Positions 13,001 through 25,612 are shown, counted from the stretch's first letter. The stretch: 64,000 nt of DNA from Branchiostoma floridae (GCF_000003815.2 NC_049979.1:16863933-16927932); one strand, 5' to 3'. Program-made: numbers and translations. Notes: a model not told the origin generated them from the sequence alone.

Positions 13001-13783
13001 AGGTCATTCCCTCCACCCCTCCCAGAAAATGCCCGGCGCAGTCCTTGGCAAGTTAATTACAACCTTTAGACGGTAATCCTTCCATTTATCAAAGCAAGGT
13101 GGTGGATGCCATACAGGTGTGGCAGCAACAACACAGGTACCAGGCCGGGAGGACAGTGCCGCTGGGCGTCTTCTCTCAGCGTAACAGGAGCCCGTCTGTA
13201 ATAAATGGGCACAATCGAAACAAAAGACGCTCGGCCTTGGCTAACGAGCCAGGCAAGGCCGACGAGACTGCGAGCTAAACTCACCGTAAATAAGGTGTGT
13301 CAGCCCGTCAGATCTGATTTGAGCCGCCTCTGCTCATGATTGTAAGCACGAGACAAGCGTCATTTCCAATGAGCTGCACTGGATCTGTGCCATAACCGCT
13401 CCGGTAGGACTGACATGCGAAATCACTTGGAAAAACAAATCGACTTTAGTCGGAAGTGGGCTGATTGAAAATTTCCTACATTTTGATTGAAAAGTTCCTA
13501 GATTCAGTATCTTGTCCAACATTGGGGATGCAGTCATTGCCAATTTCCGGATTATTATATGAGATGACTAGGCACTTGGCAGATAAACCACGCACGTTTC
13601 ATCCCGCGAAGTCTTGTAACACATTAGAGAGCAAACCATCGTAACGTTTGAAAACTGACGACAAATTAATTGACCTGTCATTCCGTGACGTACCCGCTCG
13701 AAAACTTACAACTCAATTTGGTATCGCAACTGTTATGATGGACGTAACCTTTGTTCATCTTCAGCGGTGATCACCATTTGGTT
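10047..13783. other. Intergenic sequence
   Basis: Mostly unique. Contains the candidate CTCF site at 12386 and a palindromic CCAGGTGGCGCCTGG near 10202. No gene recognised. Confidence 0.5.
12386..12397 (+). promoter_or_regulatory. Candidate CTCF site
   Basis: CCGCCAGAGGGC matches the CTCF core except for one base (G for A at position 3). Confidence 0.35.
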
Positions 13784-13811
13784 TGCGGTGTAGCCTCAGG
13801 ACACTTCCGGT
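13784..13811. promoter_or_regulatory. RUNX plus ETS site pair
   Basis: TGCGGT (13784-13789) and the reverse complement of the optimal ETS sequence ACCGGAAGTG (13802-13811) lie 12 bases apart. Confidence 0.3.
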
Positions 13812-14722
13812 GCGCTCTTTTCTGTTCTTTCTCGTTTTGGGTACAAGCAAGGTCATCTCTACTGCCGTGCCTGCGTATGACTTATGATTACTAGACGTTA
13901 TGTCAGCCGGCGGAAGCAGCACTTCGCAGCCGTTTGCTTTCTCAAAGGGAGAAAATTACCCACGCCTGCCCTAGCCGCAGGCACCGCGCTGACCGCAGAA
14001 AGACCTCCTCACGGGGTAACCCAAACCAGAAGTTCAAAGTTGCCACGCACGAAACTGTTACTCAGAGTAATTCCTTACATGTTTCTTGTTCCACACGACA
14101 TCCTACTCCCACGCTAGCCAGAAACTTCGCTATCTTAGAACTTTTACTCTCTTACACAGCCAATTTTCGACTTGCATGCCGTTTCGAAACGACTTGTAAA
14201 GAGAGAATGAGATCTACTTTGTAATTTTGAAATAAATGAAATAGCTTGTCTTTATTTATCACATAAAAATCTACATTCACACGCACCTAAGAATGCTAAT
14301 CTCAAAGTAGATGCACATGTACGTCCGACTTATTTTATGCTCCTTTCCGCTGTGCGCTTTTTCTTCTCTGGTCACCTCCACCGTCCAAGAGACGTTCATA
14401 TGGCCATACACCTGCTTGAAGATTCGAAGACGTCCAGCACACAGTGATCTTTGAGAGAAGCGCCTCCATGCGACTGATAAGTCTATTACCCACTTCCGTC
14501 GTTTGCCCAAGAAACGTCCTTCCATCTCGTCAATCTTTGGTGCTTTTACTTTGCTAATGGCCCTGGATTCGATGTAAAACAAGGCGACAACTGTTAGTGA
14601 GCATTTGGTTGAAAGAAAGGAGCGAGACTTTGTTATGGTACTCTTGACGTTTACGGAAGTATCAAGATCGCCAAACCGGGTTAATCTTTCCCGCCTTTAT
14701 TGTGCCGGCCGGACGCAACAGC
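13812..14722. other. Intergenic sequence, nothing recognised
   Basis: Short open frames only; no feature supported. Confidence 0.5.
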
Positions 14723-14751
14723 GTTGCCCTTGGCAACATGCCGAGTGACGT
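14723..14751. promoter_or_regulatory. RFX X-box-like palindrome followed by TGACGT
   Basis: GTTGCCCTTGGCAAC (14723-14737) is a perfect inverted repeat with a 3-base spacer. TGACGT follows at 14746-14751, a spacing that recalls the X1-X2 arrangement. Confidence 0.4.
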
Positions 14752-17700
14752 TTGTGTAAGAAAAGTCACCGGTCCGTTTGGTGCCAAGTGTGTTTACACA
14801 AAACGCACGAAGGGAAATGGGAATTTTATAATGACCCAGATTAACATCAACAGCCACAAGGCCTCCTCCGTCCAGCCAAGGCAAAACTAGAGAGAGGATG
14901 ACTGCACTGGAGGTCAACACGGTTTGTTTTGTCCCAGAGACACAAATCTGTGGTCCGTCTGACCTGTGGGGATGGACTACAGACCACAGGTCACCAGGAA
15001 TCACGGTCCACACACATCAAGTGCAGTCTATATATAGTCTATTCTAAGTATGTTGTGCTTGTCAAACCCATACAATCAAAGGCTACATGGGGTGGTTCCT
15101 GTTTTTTCAACTTTAAAATGCACCTTTGAATCTTGAACTCCGGTGGAAAAATAGTAGGAATGTCGGAGTGGTTAAAAAAGCACATGCTGGAGATACATAA
15201 CAGTGAAGCAGACCCAGAGAACTGAACGCACCGATGTCAATCTACATACAAAATTCTAAAATAGACAATGAAAATGGCGCGTTGCTGATTTTATGTCATT
15301 ATGAGAGGTCTATAAAAAGGGGACGCACTTTCGTCTGCGTGACTCGTGGTTATGTAGAGTGAAGCTAATATCAAAATCAGTAGGCCTAATTTGCGATTTT
15401 ACGTCGTGACTTGTAAAATCTTGCACGGTCTCATATATAACGGATCATGTATAACAGTAACTTGTTTGTCGTGTATTGTTTGTTTATCTGTATATTTGTC
15501 TGTTTGTTTGTTTGTTTGCTGAGCCGTCGTGGAAATCTATGATATCAGGTGTTAGTGTCTGTCTTACGTCACTTAGATATTTATTTGTGTCGGGAAATGA
15601 GGATTTTATCTGTGGTCCAAATTAACGATAAGGACCCATCAAATGTCTGGACCCCGGCAGTCCCTGCTTTACTACGGTCACGTGTCCAAACTGGGGCCTG
15701 GTCTAGCAGCTTTCGGTAATGTAGTATCATATGTAGTGTATCTCTAGTAATATAAAAAGACACCAAAAACAGAGAACGAAAAAAATAGTCATGAGCGTAA
15801 CTTTTGCACAGTACCATTAGCCTCTGTAGCATTCTCATCGGTCCTGGTAGCTGTTGTTTAACCGTTACAATGTTGTAATAAAAACAACAGAGGCCATGAA
15901 AACGTACTGATGAGAAATACCCGGTAGAACTCAATCAGCCAAATCGGCAAAGTTTTAACTCCCACCGAGCAGTCTGATAGGGAGGCTACTTTCTAAAAGG
16001 TCAGCTATCTCTATCTGCTAGACCCGGGTTTGGTAGTTAGTTAAGTTAGTTGGCTAGATAGTTATTGGATGCTCTGTTTGTGGCGTCTCTGAAATGAAGT
16101 ATAAAGGGGAAAAAAAAATATTTCAAAAGCCCCGACTGTTTCAAATACAAAATACGTCAATCCACAGTAGTATCATAATCACTCCCTGGACGAAACATAC
16201 GCATATTTGTCATACCAAACGTCCTAATGACCTGTCATGGATATGTTGTTTAGCCTTGCTTATATACTTCTCCACTACTTCCCGTGGAAGTGGCTTCTGA
16301 CTAATTAAGACGTAAGGACAGGCTGTCTTCCGAGAAATTTCTGTCGTCCAAAATTTCCCACATTGTTAACGGCACGGTCATATAATCACGTCTCCCGACG
16401 TTATAGTAACAGTACCCTAGTCTAAGTGGACTCACAGGAGATAGGGATCAACTTCCAAAAACATTCGGGGATGAGGGATGGCTTTCTGCTGGAGTCTGGT
16501 AAACTGTGAATAGAAAGTTAACATAATATTTCACGGAAAGACACTTGCGTACTACTAGTATCTACCGTGGAACAATTAAAGTAATAAATGGAATTAGCAT
16601 CATTGTGCATTGTACTGACGTCCAATATTATGATAGTTATGATCAGTTATGGTAGTTACGAGGAAGACAAAAGAGATGTAACACAAAAACTGCCGTAGTC
16701 CTATATCAGAAACAACAGTTTTATATCGGTTACATCTAGACGGGTACCTAAGAAATTGATTCTACAGTAACATAGAGGTATAGACAGGATAAGTCTAATT
16801 GAGCGGGTCCCGGAAAACCGACAAATCAAAGAAGATCAGGATTAATCCGCCAACTCTTGCGATAAACGCGGTGGCTCCGTAATTGCCGACCGATCTCGTC
16901 TCAGATCTCAGGAGAAGCTGTGCCACGGGCCGGACCACCAACCGAGGTCTCTGGGGGGTTGGGTGCCCTTGCCGCTGGAGCCGCGCGACTGGGATGTTGT
17001 AGTTGAGCTTCTAGTACAGAGTTCATTGACACCGGGCGTTGTCACAGGAAGGTGGTGTTTACAGACATATTTCCTACATCTGCTACAGACGTGAACTTCT
17101 GGATCAGGGGTAAGTGATATATTCCGTCTTCTTCCCTGTGGGGTTTAGGAAGTCTTGTAAACGCCGAGGATCACTCCTAAGGTCTACTCGTAGACACAAG
17201 GACTTGTGTTCACAAGTTCACAGCCAAAGCTGTTATCATACACAACGAAGTGCTCTGCTCTGACTACCGCATGATCTTCACAGACAATAGTACTTGCAGG
17301 TGAAATTGCATCAATTTCGTGACATTTTAAGAACACAATGAATCAGTTTGCAGGAAGAAAGATCATGATATTTTTCTTTGATTTTCTAATAATCTTAATG
17401 GTACAGCTTTCCCGTTTAATAACGAGTTTAAAGACAGTAATATTCGTCTCTTCTATGTAGATATATGCATTTTGTATATAAAATTCATGATAATTCTAAT
17501 CTATTGTCAAATAAAAAACTAAAGAGAAGTTACTAATTATGTATCCTATCAAAAGCCAAATGAACCAGTTAAACTCTAGTCCAGCGTGTTCACCTATTTT
17601 TAGTGGGGAGGGGGTGAGTGTGTGGATACTTGAGCGTCCAAACTGCCACGCAATGATACCCTTGTAACGCGAAGCCGGGTCTGCCAGGGGCGGCATGGAA

Positions 17701-18270
17701 AGCCGGCTATCACAGACAAGATCAGATCTGCCCACAACATCTGAGACAGAACCAAGGTCACGGCGCTTGATAAGGGATTATCAGACAGGGCAGTTTTAAT
17801 TGGCGGCCGCGAGTCAGGACGTCTGGGTATGGGACCGACTAATCCTAATGTAGCCTCAACTTCCTGGGGGCACCGCAACTGTGCAACAAATGGTAGCTGA
17901 TGATCTAGCCTGGAGAACTAGGCTAGCCACAGTGAGCACGCAGACTTCTTGGAAGTGATGGCATTTGTGATCAGCCTTTTGTTTAGCTGAATCTGTAACA
18001 AGCTGGATGGGAATGGATTTTGCACAGTCTGAGTGTGGCACATTTTTCTTTTTTTTTCTGCACCTTTTTGTAAAAGAACATTCTTTTGTCGTTTTACATA
18101 CATAACCCATCCATGTAACGTATTATTGTACAGTACCGTATTCCCAATGCCACTTCTTCTGTTAGTAAAGAACAAAAGGTTTTCTTCGTCGTCTTCCTTT
18201 TTTTCCCAAAGCTGTATGATAAATTGGCAGCCATCTGAATGATCGAATCACTATGGTCCTCGATTCAGTA
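14752..18270. other. Intergenic sequence
   Basis: Contains a FOX-type TGTTTAC near 14790 and a short (TTTG)n run near 15500. No gene recognised. Confidence 0.5.
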
Positions 18271-18326
18271 AGTATATATAGTATATATATATATAAATTT
18301 AGTATAATATATATAGTATATATACA
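18271..18326. repeat. (TA)-rich low-complexity tract
   Basis: Alternating TA with AGTATA interruptions. Confidence 0.9.
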
Positions 18327-18770
18327 ATTGTCCTGCTGCCATTTCCTGGCAGGTTTCGGAAGATCAGATAGGAGTCGCTTTTGTCAGAAGCGTGAGTCCT
18401 GCAGATACCTCGGCGCATGGTGCGAATCTTCCCGAGATTAAAGCTGGAGAGTGAGATAAGCCTACAGTCACGGATATGTACCAGTTGTGTGAGTGGTGAG
18501 ATAAAGATATCATCGCCAGGCTGTTTCCGCCAGATCGCGTGCATTTGAGGAAGTAACGAAATGGCAGAGGGTCAACAAATGCTATAAAAAGTGCTGACAA
18601 GTTTTGGCACCCCCACGTTCACGCCTCGTCATCTCTCTTCCGATGCCAAGATTTTGATATATATGTCGATCACACTGTATTGGACTGACTGAAAATCGCT
18701 AGAAATGTACACTGTAGCGCTTTAGATGGGCTGGCATTGTACGCGATAGCTACCTAGCCTCCATAGCATG

Positions 18771-18926
18771 CAGGCTCTCTGGCATTTTTCTTCGTTTTAT
18801 AGAAGGTCAAAATACGTTTTTGGTGGTCATTTCTTTTTGTACTGGGTTTCTTGTGTGACCGACGGCACAAACGACCCAGTACAAAAAGAAAAGAGCATTG
18901 TGAGGGGAAAAGGCTTAGAGAGCCTG
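18771..18926. repeat. Foldback element with inverted ends
   Basis: The outer ends CAGGCTCTCT / AGAGAGCCTG (18771-18780, 18917-18926) are perfect inverts. The inner arms TTCTTTTTGTACTGGG (18831-18846) and CCCAGTACAAAAAGAA (18875-18890) are also perfect inverts. The arms between are only loosely matched. Confidence 0.65.
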
Positions 18927-19099
18927 CTATTGGGGCTACTATCTACCTTCATTCTCGCTGCGACTTGAAATTTGACAAAGTGAAGTTTATAGATAAAAAA
19001 TAATCTTGCTTTTGTACATTATATATTTTGATGACTTTCACTTTGCATATTGTTACAACTTACAATGATGAAGTCTGGGGTTACACAAATCCAATTTCG

Positions 19100-19186
19100 A
19101 TCGCAGCAAGGTCGCAGTGAGGCCGCAGTGAGGCCGCAGTGAGGCCGCAGTGAGGCCGCAGCGAGGTCGCAGTGAGGTCGCAGCGC
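19100..19186 (+). repeat. 11-bp GC-rich tandem repeat, about 8 units
   Basis: Unit G(C/T)CGCAG(T/C)GAG; the period is exactly 11 from 19100 to 19186. Confidence 0.95.
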
Positions 19187-20739
19187 GTCTAGCTGAATGG
19201 GGCGCAGGCTCATACCTGTAGTCTGCATCCTTCAAGCAGATGTATGGAGAGGACAAATTAATGGTATACGCGTGCGAATCTTCTGTTCTTTCTCTTTGGA
19301 ATGACCTTCCAGTATAAGATTCAGTGATATTGTGCCTGTTTAAAATGCCAGGAATCGTAGAGAAGTCCAGTGGCACTCAAAGTTGATCAGTGGGAAAGTT
19401 GAGAATTGAGATACAGCAAATGAGCAAAAGGAGAAAAATGGTAGGAAGGCAAAGAATCAAGAAGTCGAAATCACCTAGAGCAAAATAAAACCTCATTGCC
19501 TAGAGGATGTTTTGGAAACATTTACCAATGAGAACTGTCAGCGAATGTCATGTTGTAGATCTAATAGCATTTTGATTCTTGTGGAACAATCTCGTGGAAT
19601 TTTGGTGACATATGACCGGCCCTATGCGCCACGGCATATGACGGGACCAAGGAGACAGACGCACATAAACACCAAATCGTGATTTTTGCACGTGTTTATC
19701 GAGTACGGAAACAGGGGTATGAAAGGTAGGAGGGTGGGAAAGGCGGGATACGTGGTTATTTTTGTCGCTGGCACCGTGCCCACCGGGCGTTGTTTCCTTT
19801 AGATAACAATCAGGCTGTAGAACCTCTCGTATGACAGTCATGTGTTTAGGACCATAAACTTTATCTGCAGATCTGCCGTAATTCGTCGTGCGTCACGAAC
19901 ATGTCGTAAAATTGAAGGTGTCAATTATTTCTGGCGCGTTTCTGTCATGAGACGTCCGTAGACACAACATGTCCATATGCGCCGTGTTTTGCCCGGACTT
20001 TTCACCCGTGGCCGGCTATGAAAGCCCCCTTGCGTTTTCGCGTAGGCGGAGGGAGTCCAGACAATGTGAAGTGAGGTCATTCTAAAACACAGACTAACAA
20101 AACACCGCCAGGTGGCTACTCCTCACAAAAGTGAAGAGGGCGAGTATTTTCGTCATCAACTTCTGCAATTTGGTGTCCTCCCACGCACAATTAGAATGGT
20201 CACTTCAAATGAACATATCAACTTGCAAGCGTGGACCCTAATCAACACTAGGCATCTGGTGTCCGACAAAACATGAAATGTACTTTTCGTGATGATAAAC
20301 ATTGTACATCATGGAACAGGTATGAGTTGTCAAGCGATAGGTTATAACTTATAAGTCACAAACAGAACATCGCCGTGAGTTGTAACGTCTGTCTGGGAGG
20401 TATTCTTCACCTTATGGACGCTAATTGTTTCTGAGTTATATAATACAGATATGAAGACTGAGGGAAACAGTTCATAGTAAATGTTGTCATTTTCCAGACA
20501 CCACGTGGCCGTGGCTGCGTGGCCGTAGTGATGTTTTCTCTCCCCCGGACTGGTCGGCTGAGTACGTTGGCGGGAAAAGTAGAACGAGACAGCATATGAG
20601 GTCATCACAAAACACCAGACAGCAAGACAAGAATACCAAGAGGGCACGAACCCGGCATCCGACATGGTGTCATGCCATTCATTCATATGGCTCATTCAAT
20701 TGTGGCTAACCGGTTTCCTGGATGTTTGTCAGACGGCGG
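19187..20739. other. Intergenic sequence
   Basis: No gene recognised; carries one CTCF-like site at 20105. Confidence 0.5.
20105..20116 (+). promoter_or_regulatory. Candidate CTCF site
   Basis: CCGCCAGGTGGC fits the CTCF core except for G at position 3. Confidence 0.3.
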
Positions 20740-21075
20740 GGCATGCGTGCTCCGCCGGCCGGGTATTTAAATTTCGGGTCCCCGCCGTGTGTTTAGGCCA
20801 GGGCGGGCCCACGCGGCCACGCAATGTCTAAGTATTTTGCAAATGAAGTACGCTCGGTGGTCAGCATACAACTGTGTTTACGGAAAACCAGACGGAGTTC
20901 GCGACGGGTCAGACTTTGGCGAGGATTGATAAGTATCTCTGGGCATATCCGTAAGCCTTCGTCTGGTTTTATGTCTGACTTGTTTAGTACAGCCATTTGG
21001 GCCGTAGCGTGTGACCACCACTGTCTAACCGCACCGGCCCATGTGGCCGGCGAACGTGCATTCACATCAGAATGA
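20740..21075. other. CpG-rich patch with TATA-like box and open frames on both strands
   Basis: A TATTTAA at 20764 lies in GC-rich sequence. Downstream, an ATG at 20824 opens an 83-codon + frame, and the minus strand is open for 90 codons over the same bases. Neither peptide is recognised. It may be a promoter of an unseen transcript or simply a CpG-rich segment. Confidence 0.25.
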
Positions 21076-23599
21076 TTCTACGATCAGTTCTAAGAAAACT
21101 AACCACATTTGCCCTACATTCAAGAACGCCCTTTGTAAGAATAGACCTAATGTTATGTGATAACGTACCAAGGCGTCAGCTGGGAGTGTCAAAGGTCACA
21201 AACACATTGCAGGGTGTCACTTTTTAAAGGGCGATTACCGACGCATAAAAACATCGAGTCTGGGATACTTGAAGTTTGATGCCAAACAATTCGGTCATAA
21301 ACACATCTTCACCAATAAAAGTGGAATTAGGTAGGCGCCATCTCAAAACTTTATATCTTCTGAGACAGAGCTATATTGTTCTCGTCTGTAGCGAGATTTA
21401 TTGCGTGTGAAATGTTGCTAACTAGCTCGAAATATTTTTGTCTAGAATGATGACAGACCCAAGCTTGGTTTGGAGGAGCGATGTGTGCGCTGTATGTTCA
21501 TTTCGTCATGTTTTCATTAAAGATGTATCAAGGTTAAATAAAGGTTGAAAAAAAAAGATAAGCTAAAACAAGGATACACGGCGCACAGCGCGGCACACAA
21601 ATGACGCACTGTAATATTCAAGCAGATATTTGGATGGAGGCTCGAACTCCAATCATCTGGCTGTAGTTTAGGGTAGTGTAGTCCCATATGTCACAATCAA
21701 AGGCTTCACAGGTGTTGACTCCAGTGGGGAAGCAGCTCTCGGCAGTGGTGTCATGTTTCATTCATCCTTCTGGCACGAATTTACACTAAACATCTGCCCT
21801 AGGTCTAGCTGGGACGATATTAGTGAAGTCAACCCTTTACACAGTTACGAATTAGGGCGATGTGAAATCACGTGTTTCAAACTTCTTTATCGAAAAAGAT
21901 ACAGTATAGTAAGTATCAAACAAGGTCAATGACATGACCATGCTTCTAAGCATTGCACACTTCTGATGATGATTATCGATGACTTGATTCCCGGCTTGGA
22001 CAGGAGGGAAATGTGTCATAATATTTGAACGTCAGTCACGCCATGTTGAGGTCCGACTGGATTTTCGCTAGAATTTCACACGTACAGAATGTAGACCAGA
22101 GGACTGAGTCACGCACACTAACTGTGATGACGTCAAGAGCGACACCAGGGACCTGGATCTCAAAACATGACGTCAAAATGGCCTACATTCGCGCTATTTT
22201 TGGCAAGATCCTATAGCTTACATCGTTTTTGCTATTTCCTGACCCGTTTCTGTTTACAGTGAATTCAGAACATGCGAAACGCCATTAAGTATTACCATTA
22301 GAGTGTTCAGTTTTGCACATGAGAATGAAGCTTATTGCAATTAAGTTAATCTCCTTGGTTTTTGGAATAAAACATAAATATTTACATACGCAATTAAGTA
22401 TGTGCACAAGAATAGTTATACTTTGCCAGTATCTGTTGCTATGGTAACCAACAGTGCTAATTGCTAAGTGTTTGGTATTTTTTTCTCGCCGGTGATACAC
22501 ACTAAGTAGTGCTTTATATTATGGACTTCCTCTTCTTGTAAAGAAAACTTTTCACGTGTGTCCTGGTAGATTACGCACAATTGCCGATATGTGTAACTCA
22601 TCGCACTGGAACTAAGCGCCAATTGTGTCGAACAGCGAGTTGTGTAAATACCGTGAGTCATGTTTGTTTGGCGAGTCGCTGGTGTGTAGAAGCTCTACAT
22701 CTTGATATCTTGATAGCGTTCTCTCTGGAACTGGGGTAATGAAAGGAATGAAAGTGGTACTGTAGCTATTTGTGACAGTGGCACTTTGATGTCGTGGCGA
22801 CGGTAACACAAGCACCTGTTGATCGGCGGCGTGCGAGGGATGGCCCGTAAGAAAACCTTCCATCCACGTGCCGAACTTGTCAGCACTCTGTACGCCGAAT
22901 AAAGGCGCTGACATAAGAGATTGATGGTCAAAACGTTTGGCATGCTGAAGACACTTAAGGCGAGGTTCCGCTTTTTTGTTTTAGAGGGGACGGAGGTCAG
23001 CATAGTTAAGCAGTTTGTGTTATTGGAAACTGGGGATCATTCATACATATTTTGAGGATAGGGTATCGACCACGATAGAAAGGACCCAAAAATAACAACA
23101 GGAAATGATCAGCAAAGTGGAGGGAATCCGATCTTCACACTTACCCGCGAATGTGTTACTGGCGTCTTGTATTATGTTCGACTAGATATTTTGTTCTGGT
23201 GCATAGTGGACCACTGGGACCTATGATTCTGTGATTGGTCAGTTCTTATGTCCGACCGAGATTGTCCAACGCCTTTACAGTCACAACCCCTTGCTAAAAC
23301 TTCGTGAAGTGCCCACAGGCTTTGTAGAGCCCGACTGAGACCAATAATAGGTTCGTAACGACCAACCATTGGTATGGTCCGTGGGGCCTCTAATTGTGGG
23401 TCTGGTGCCGAATGTCCACCGAGCCCTTTGTGTGGCTAATGTTGTAATGGCACCGTGCGTCTCGAACATTTCCCGCTACACACGACCCGGTCAGCTGATT
23501 GTATAGAGGTCAAAGATTGGGTCAAAGCCCTTGAACAGAGAAATATACTATATTTTCTTGCATGACCGAGTGGTTTTGCTGATAAAGAAGCCGTCCTGT
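21076..23599. other. Intergenic sequence upstream of the ERG promoter region
   Basis: No gene recognised; carries a perfect RFX-type palindrome at 22435. Confidence 0.5.
22435..22448. promoter_or_regulatory. RFX X-box consensus palindrome
   Basis: GTTGCTATGGTAAC fits the consensus GTTGCYATGGYAAC at every position. It lies 1.9 kb upstream of the ERG start codon. Confidence 0.45.
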
Positions 23600-23900
23600 G
23601 TCCTAGTGGCCAGCTGATTGGACGCCGCAGAGAACTTCCTTTGCTTTGGTTTATTTGATCAGCAGGCCGCCCGCCCCCTGGCCGGAAGCCCCAGGACCAT
23701 AAAGCGCTAATGGTTGCCTGGTTATCTCCCTGCAGGGGCGTGTCCTATTGACGTAACAGCCAACCACCAGTCCACTGAGTGGCCCTGTGTGACACACACC
23801 ACACTAACGAAGGAAGCACGCGGGTTACGCGAAACCGACCCCAGGCAGGAAGGAAGCATACCCATACACTACTAGCGGGCTGTACACAACACAACTGATC
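23600..23900 (+). promoter_or_regulatory. Candidate ERG promoter and 5' UTR exon
   Basis: This GC-rich stretch lies just upstream of coding exon 1. It contains an inverted CCAAT (CTGATTGG, 23614), a GC box (CGCCCCC), an ETS core (CCGGAAG, 23682), a TATA-like CATAAAG (about 23699), a GATA site (TTATCT, 23722), a GGGGCGTG box (about 23735) and a CRE-like TTGACGTAA. A strong donor GTAAGT sits at 23901, and a plausible acceptor CATTCCTCGCAG ends at 24062. Together these suggest a non-coding first exon ending at 23900 spliced to an exon 24063-24385 that contains the start codon. All of this is inference from motifs. Confidence 0.35.
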
Positions 23901-24334
23901 GTAAGTACCGTTATACACGTTCTTATACTATCCGGATCTTCTTTTCCCTTTACGAATTGCGATTGGTTTTACCCGCCAAGTTGTGTATCTGACCTTGGAG
24001 TAGAGAGTATTGGACGGGTTTCGTGTTTCCTAAGTTTGTGAATGAACGGACATTCCTCGCAGGACGATTCATTGATTCAGTTTACTCGAGCGTGAGTGTC
24101 AGCTTTCTTTCTCCCGGTCGGTAGTTTGGTTTTCCCCGTACAACTTCACTACGTGCAGTACACAAGTCTAGTCGAAAAATATCAAAACACGACTGTGGAG
24201 TTGACTCTGTTTTCTCCTCCATGTGTGTAGGGACCCTTCTACAACACTGTGTGTTTGTGCGAGACGAAAACCTATAGTTCCTGAGGGATAGACTGGGAAA
24301 AACACTTCGACCCCGGCGACTCAAACACTGAAGC

Positions 24335-24385
24335 ATGTACCAGACGACAAGCCAGACTGTGCCCGACACGTCGTCGTTTGTGAAG
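24335..24385 (+). CDS. ERG: Coding exon 1: N-terminus with QTVPD motif (residues 1-17)
   Basis: The exon is a 17-codon stretch reading [17 protein letters not shown], followed by a strong donor AAG|GTGAGT in phase 0. Exon 2 opens with GAG GCT in phase 0, so the junction reads VK|EALQVV, parallel to IK|EALSVV in vertebrate ERG and FLI1. The motif QTVPD matches the first exon of the long vertebrate ERG isoform, which begins MIQTVPDP. An in-frame TGA lies two codons upstream (24329-24331), so this ATG is the first available start in frame. The -3 base is A, a good initiation context. Exon choice rests on motif plus phase; no transcript evidence is available. Confidence 0.82.
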
Positions 24386-25612
24386 GTGAGTGTATATTTT
24401 TCTAGTTCTGCGTATCTCCCTCTGGTTACTGATACCAAATTGTGATGTCATAGGGCATATGTACTTTCTCTAAACCTCCCCGACCAACACAATACACCCC
24501 TGTGTCATATTTGACGTTTGCTGGTGTTATTATGACCACCGTGGCAGAAAGAATGACAGATTTTACTCGGAACGTTACTGATAAAAATTTCGCCCTCTCG
24601 ATCTCTCGTACCGACCATGGAAACGTAACTCCAAACGTTACAACCGGCGATAGTATGACTGACAGACTCCAACGGAGCGTCACAACTGGCGTCTCTGTTT
24701 TGCTACATTTCGTCTGGGTTTCAGACGAAAATATGGAAAGTTAAGCCGTTTCTGTCAAGCCTCGAGAACACAGGTTTTCAACTGGTTGCTTTTAGCGTCC
24801 ATTTTGCTGACATACCTGACTTTAGTGCATGGCAGCAGCAAGATGACACATGGCGCGGCGCTGGCGGGCTGTACGGCCGTGATTGGAGGGGTTCGCCGCC
24901 CGACAAAGACTCTTCGCGCGTAGTAAAATCAATTCGGATGTTTTAGGACGGTCACGACAAGCAGCTAAACATCTCCTGAACACACAAGGCAAACTGTGGC
25001 TTTCGGTAAGTGCCAACAAAAGACCCTACCACATGATTGCATTATTTGAGGACAATTTTATGGCATTAGCCGCAATATAAACTGTAAAACTCCGTGAGAT
25101 CTACCCACTTCCTATGATCCCGTCACGGAGAGAGTAGACAGAACGAACGATCCTCGGCTGACACATGGTTGGTCATGTTTATATGGCTTCACATGGGGCA
25201 AATGACCAGTTCCTTATCAGAAATCGTACACCGAGATGAGATCCGTTTAGTAGTAACTTGTAATTAGTGTGCCCGTACTTTCATATGTTGCAGTTGGAAG
25301 CAATCATATTTCTGATATTGTTTCCGTAAATTTGGATTTTTGAATTTGAGGAAGTTTTTTCTTACCCCTGTGTTACCATGGGTATTTTATAATGAAGTGT
25401 AAGCCAATCGTGGCGACTTAGCCTGGATGAAGTAATTGTTAAACATTATACAACTGTATCAAAAATGCCAGTATATGGTCAACTGCACATTATTTAACGT
25501 TTGATAAATATCGGCCCAGAGGAAGATCCAGGTTAATATTAATCTGTGTGTGGTTGTCAGTCTGTCCGTGTGGGTGGGTACGCGCTCTCGCGCATGTCTG
25601 TGTGTGTGTGTG

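Noticed and set aside
21635-21651. T-arm-like sequence (TGGAG TTCGAGC CTCCA on the minus strand)
   Set aside because: No matching acceptor, D or anticodon stems at tRNA distances; chance hairpin.
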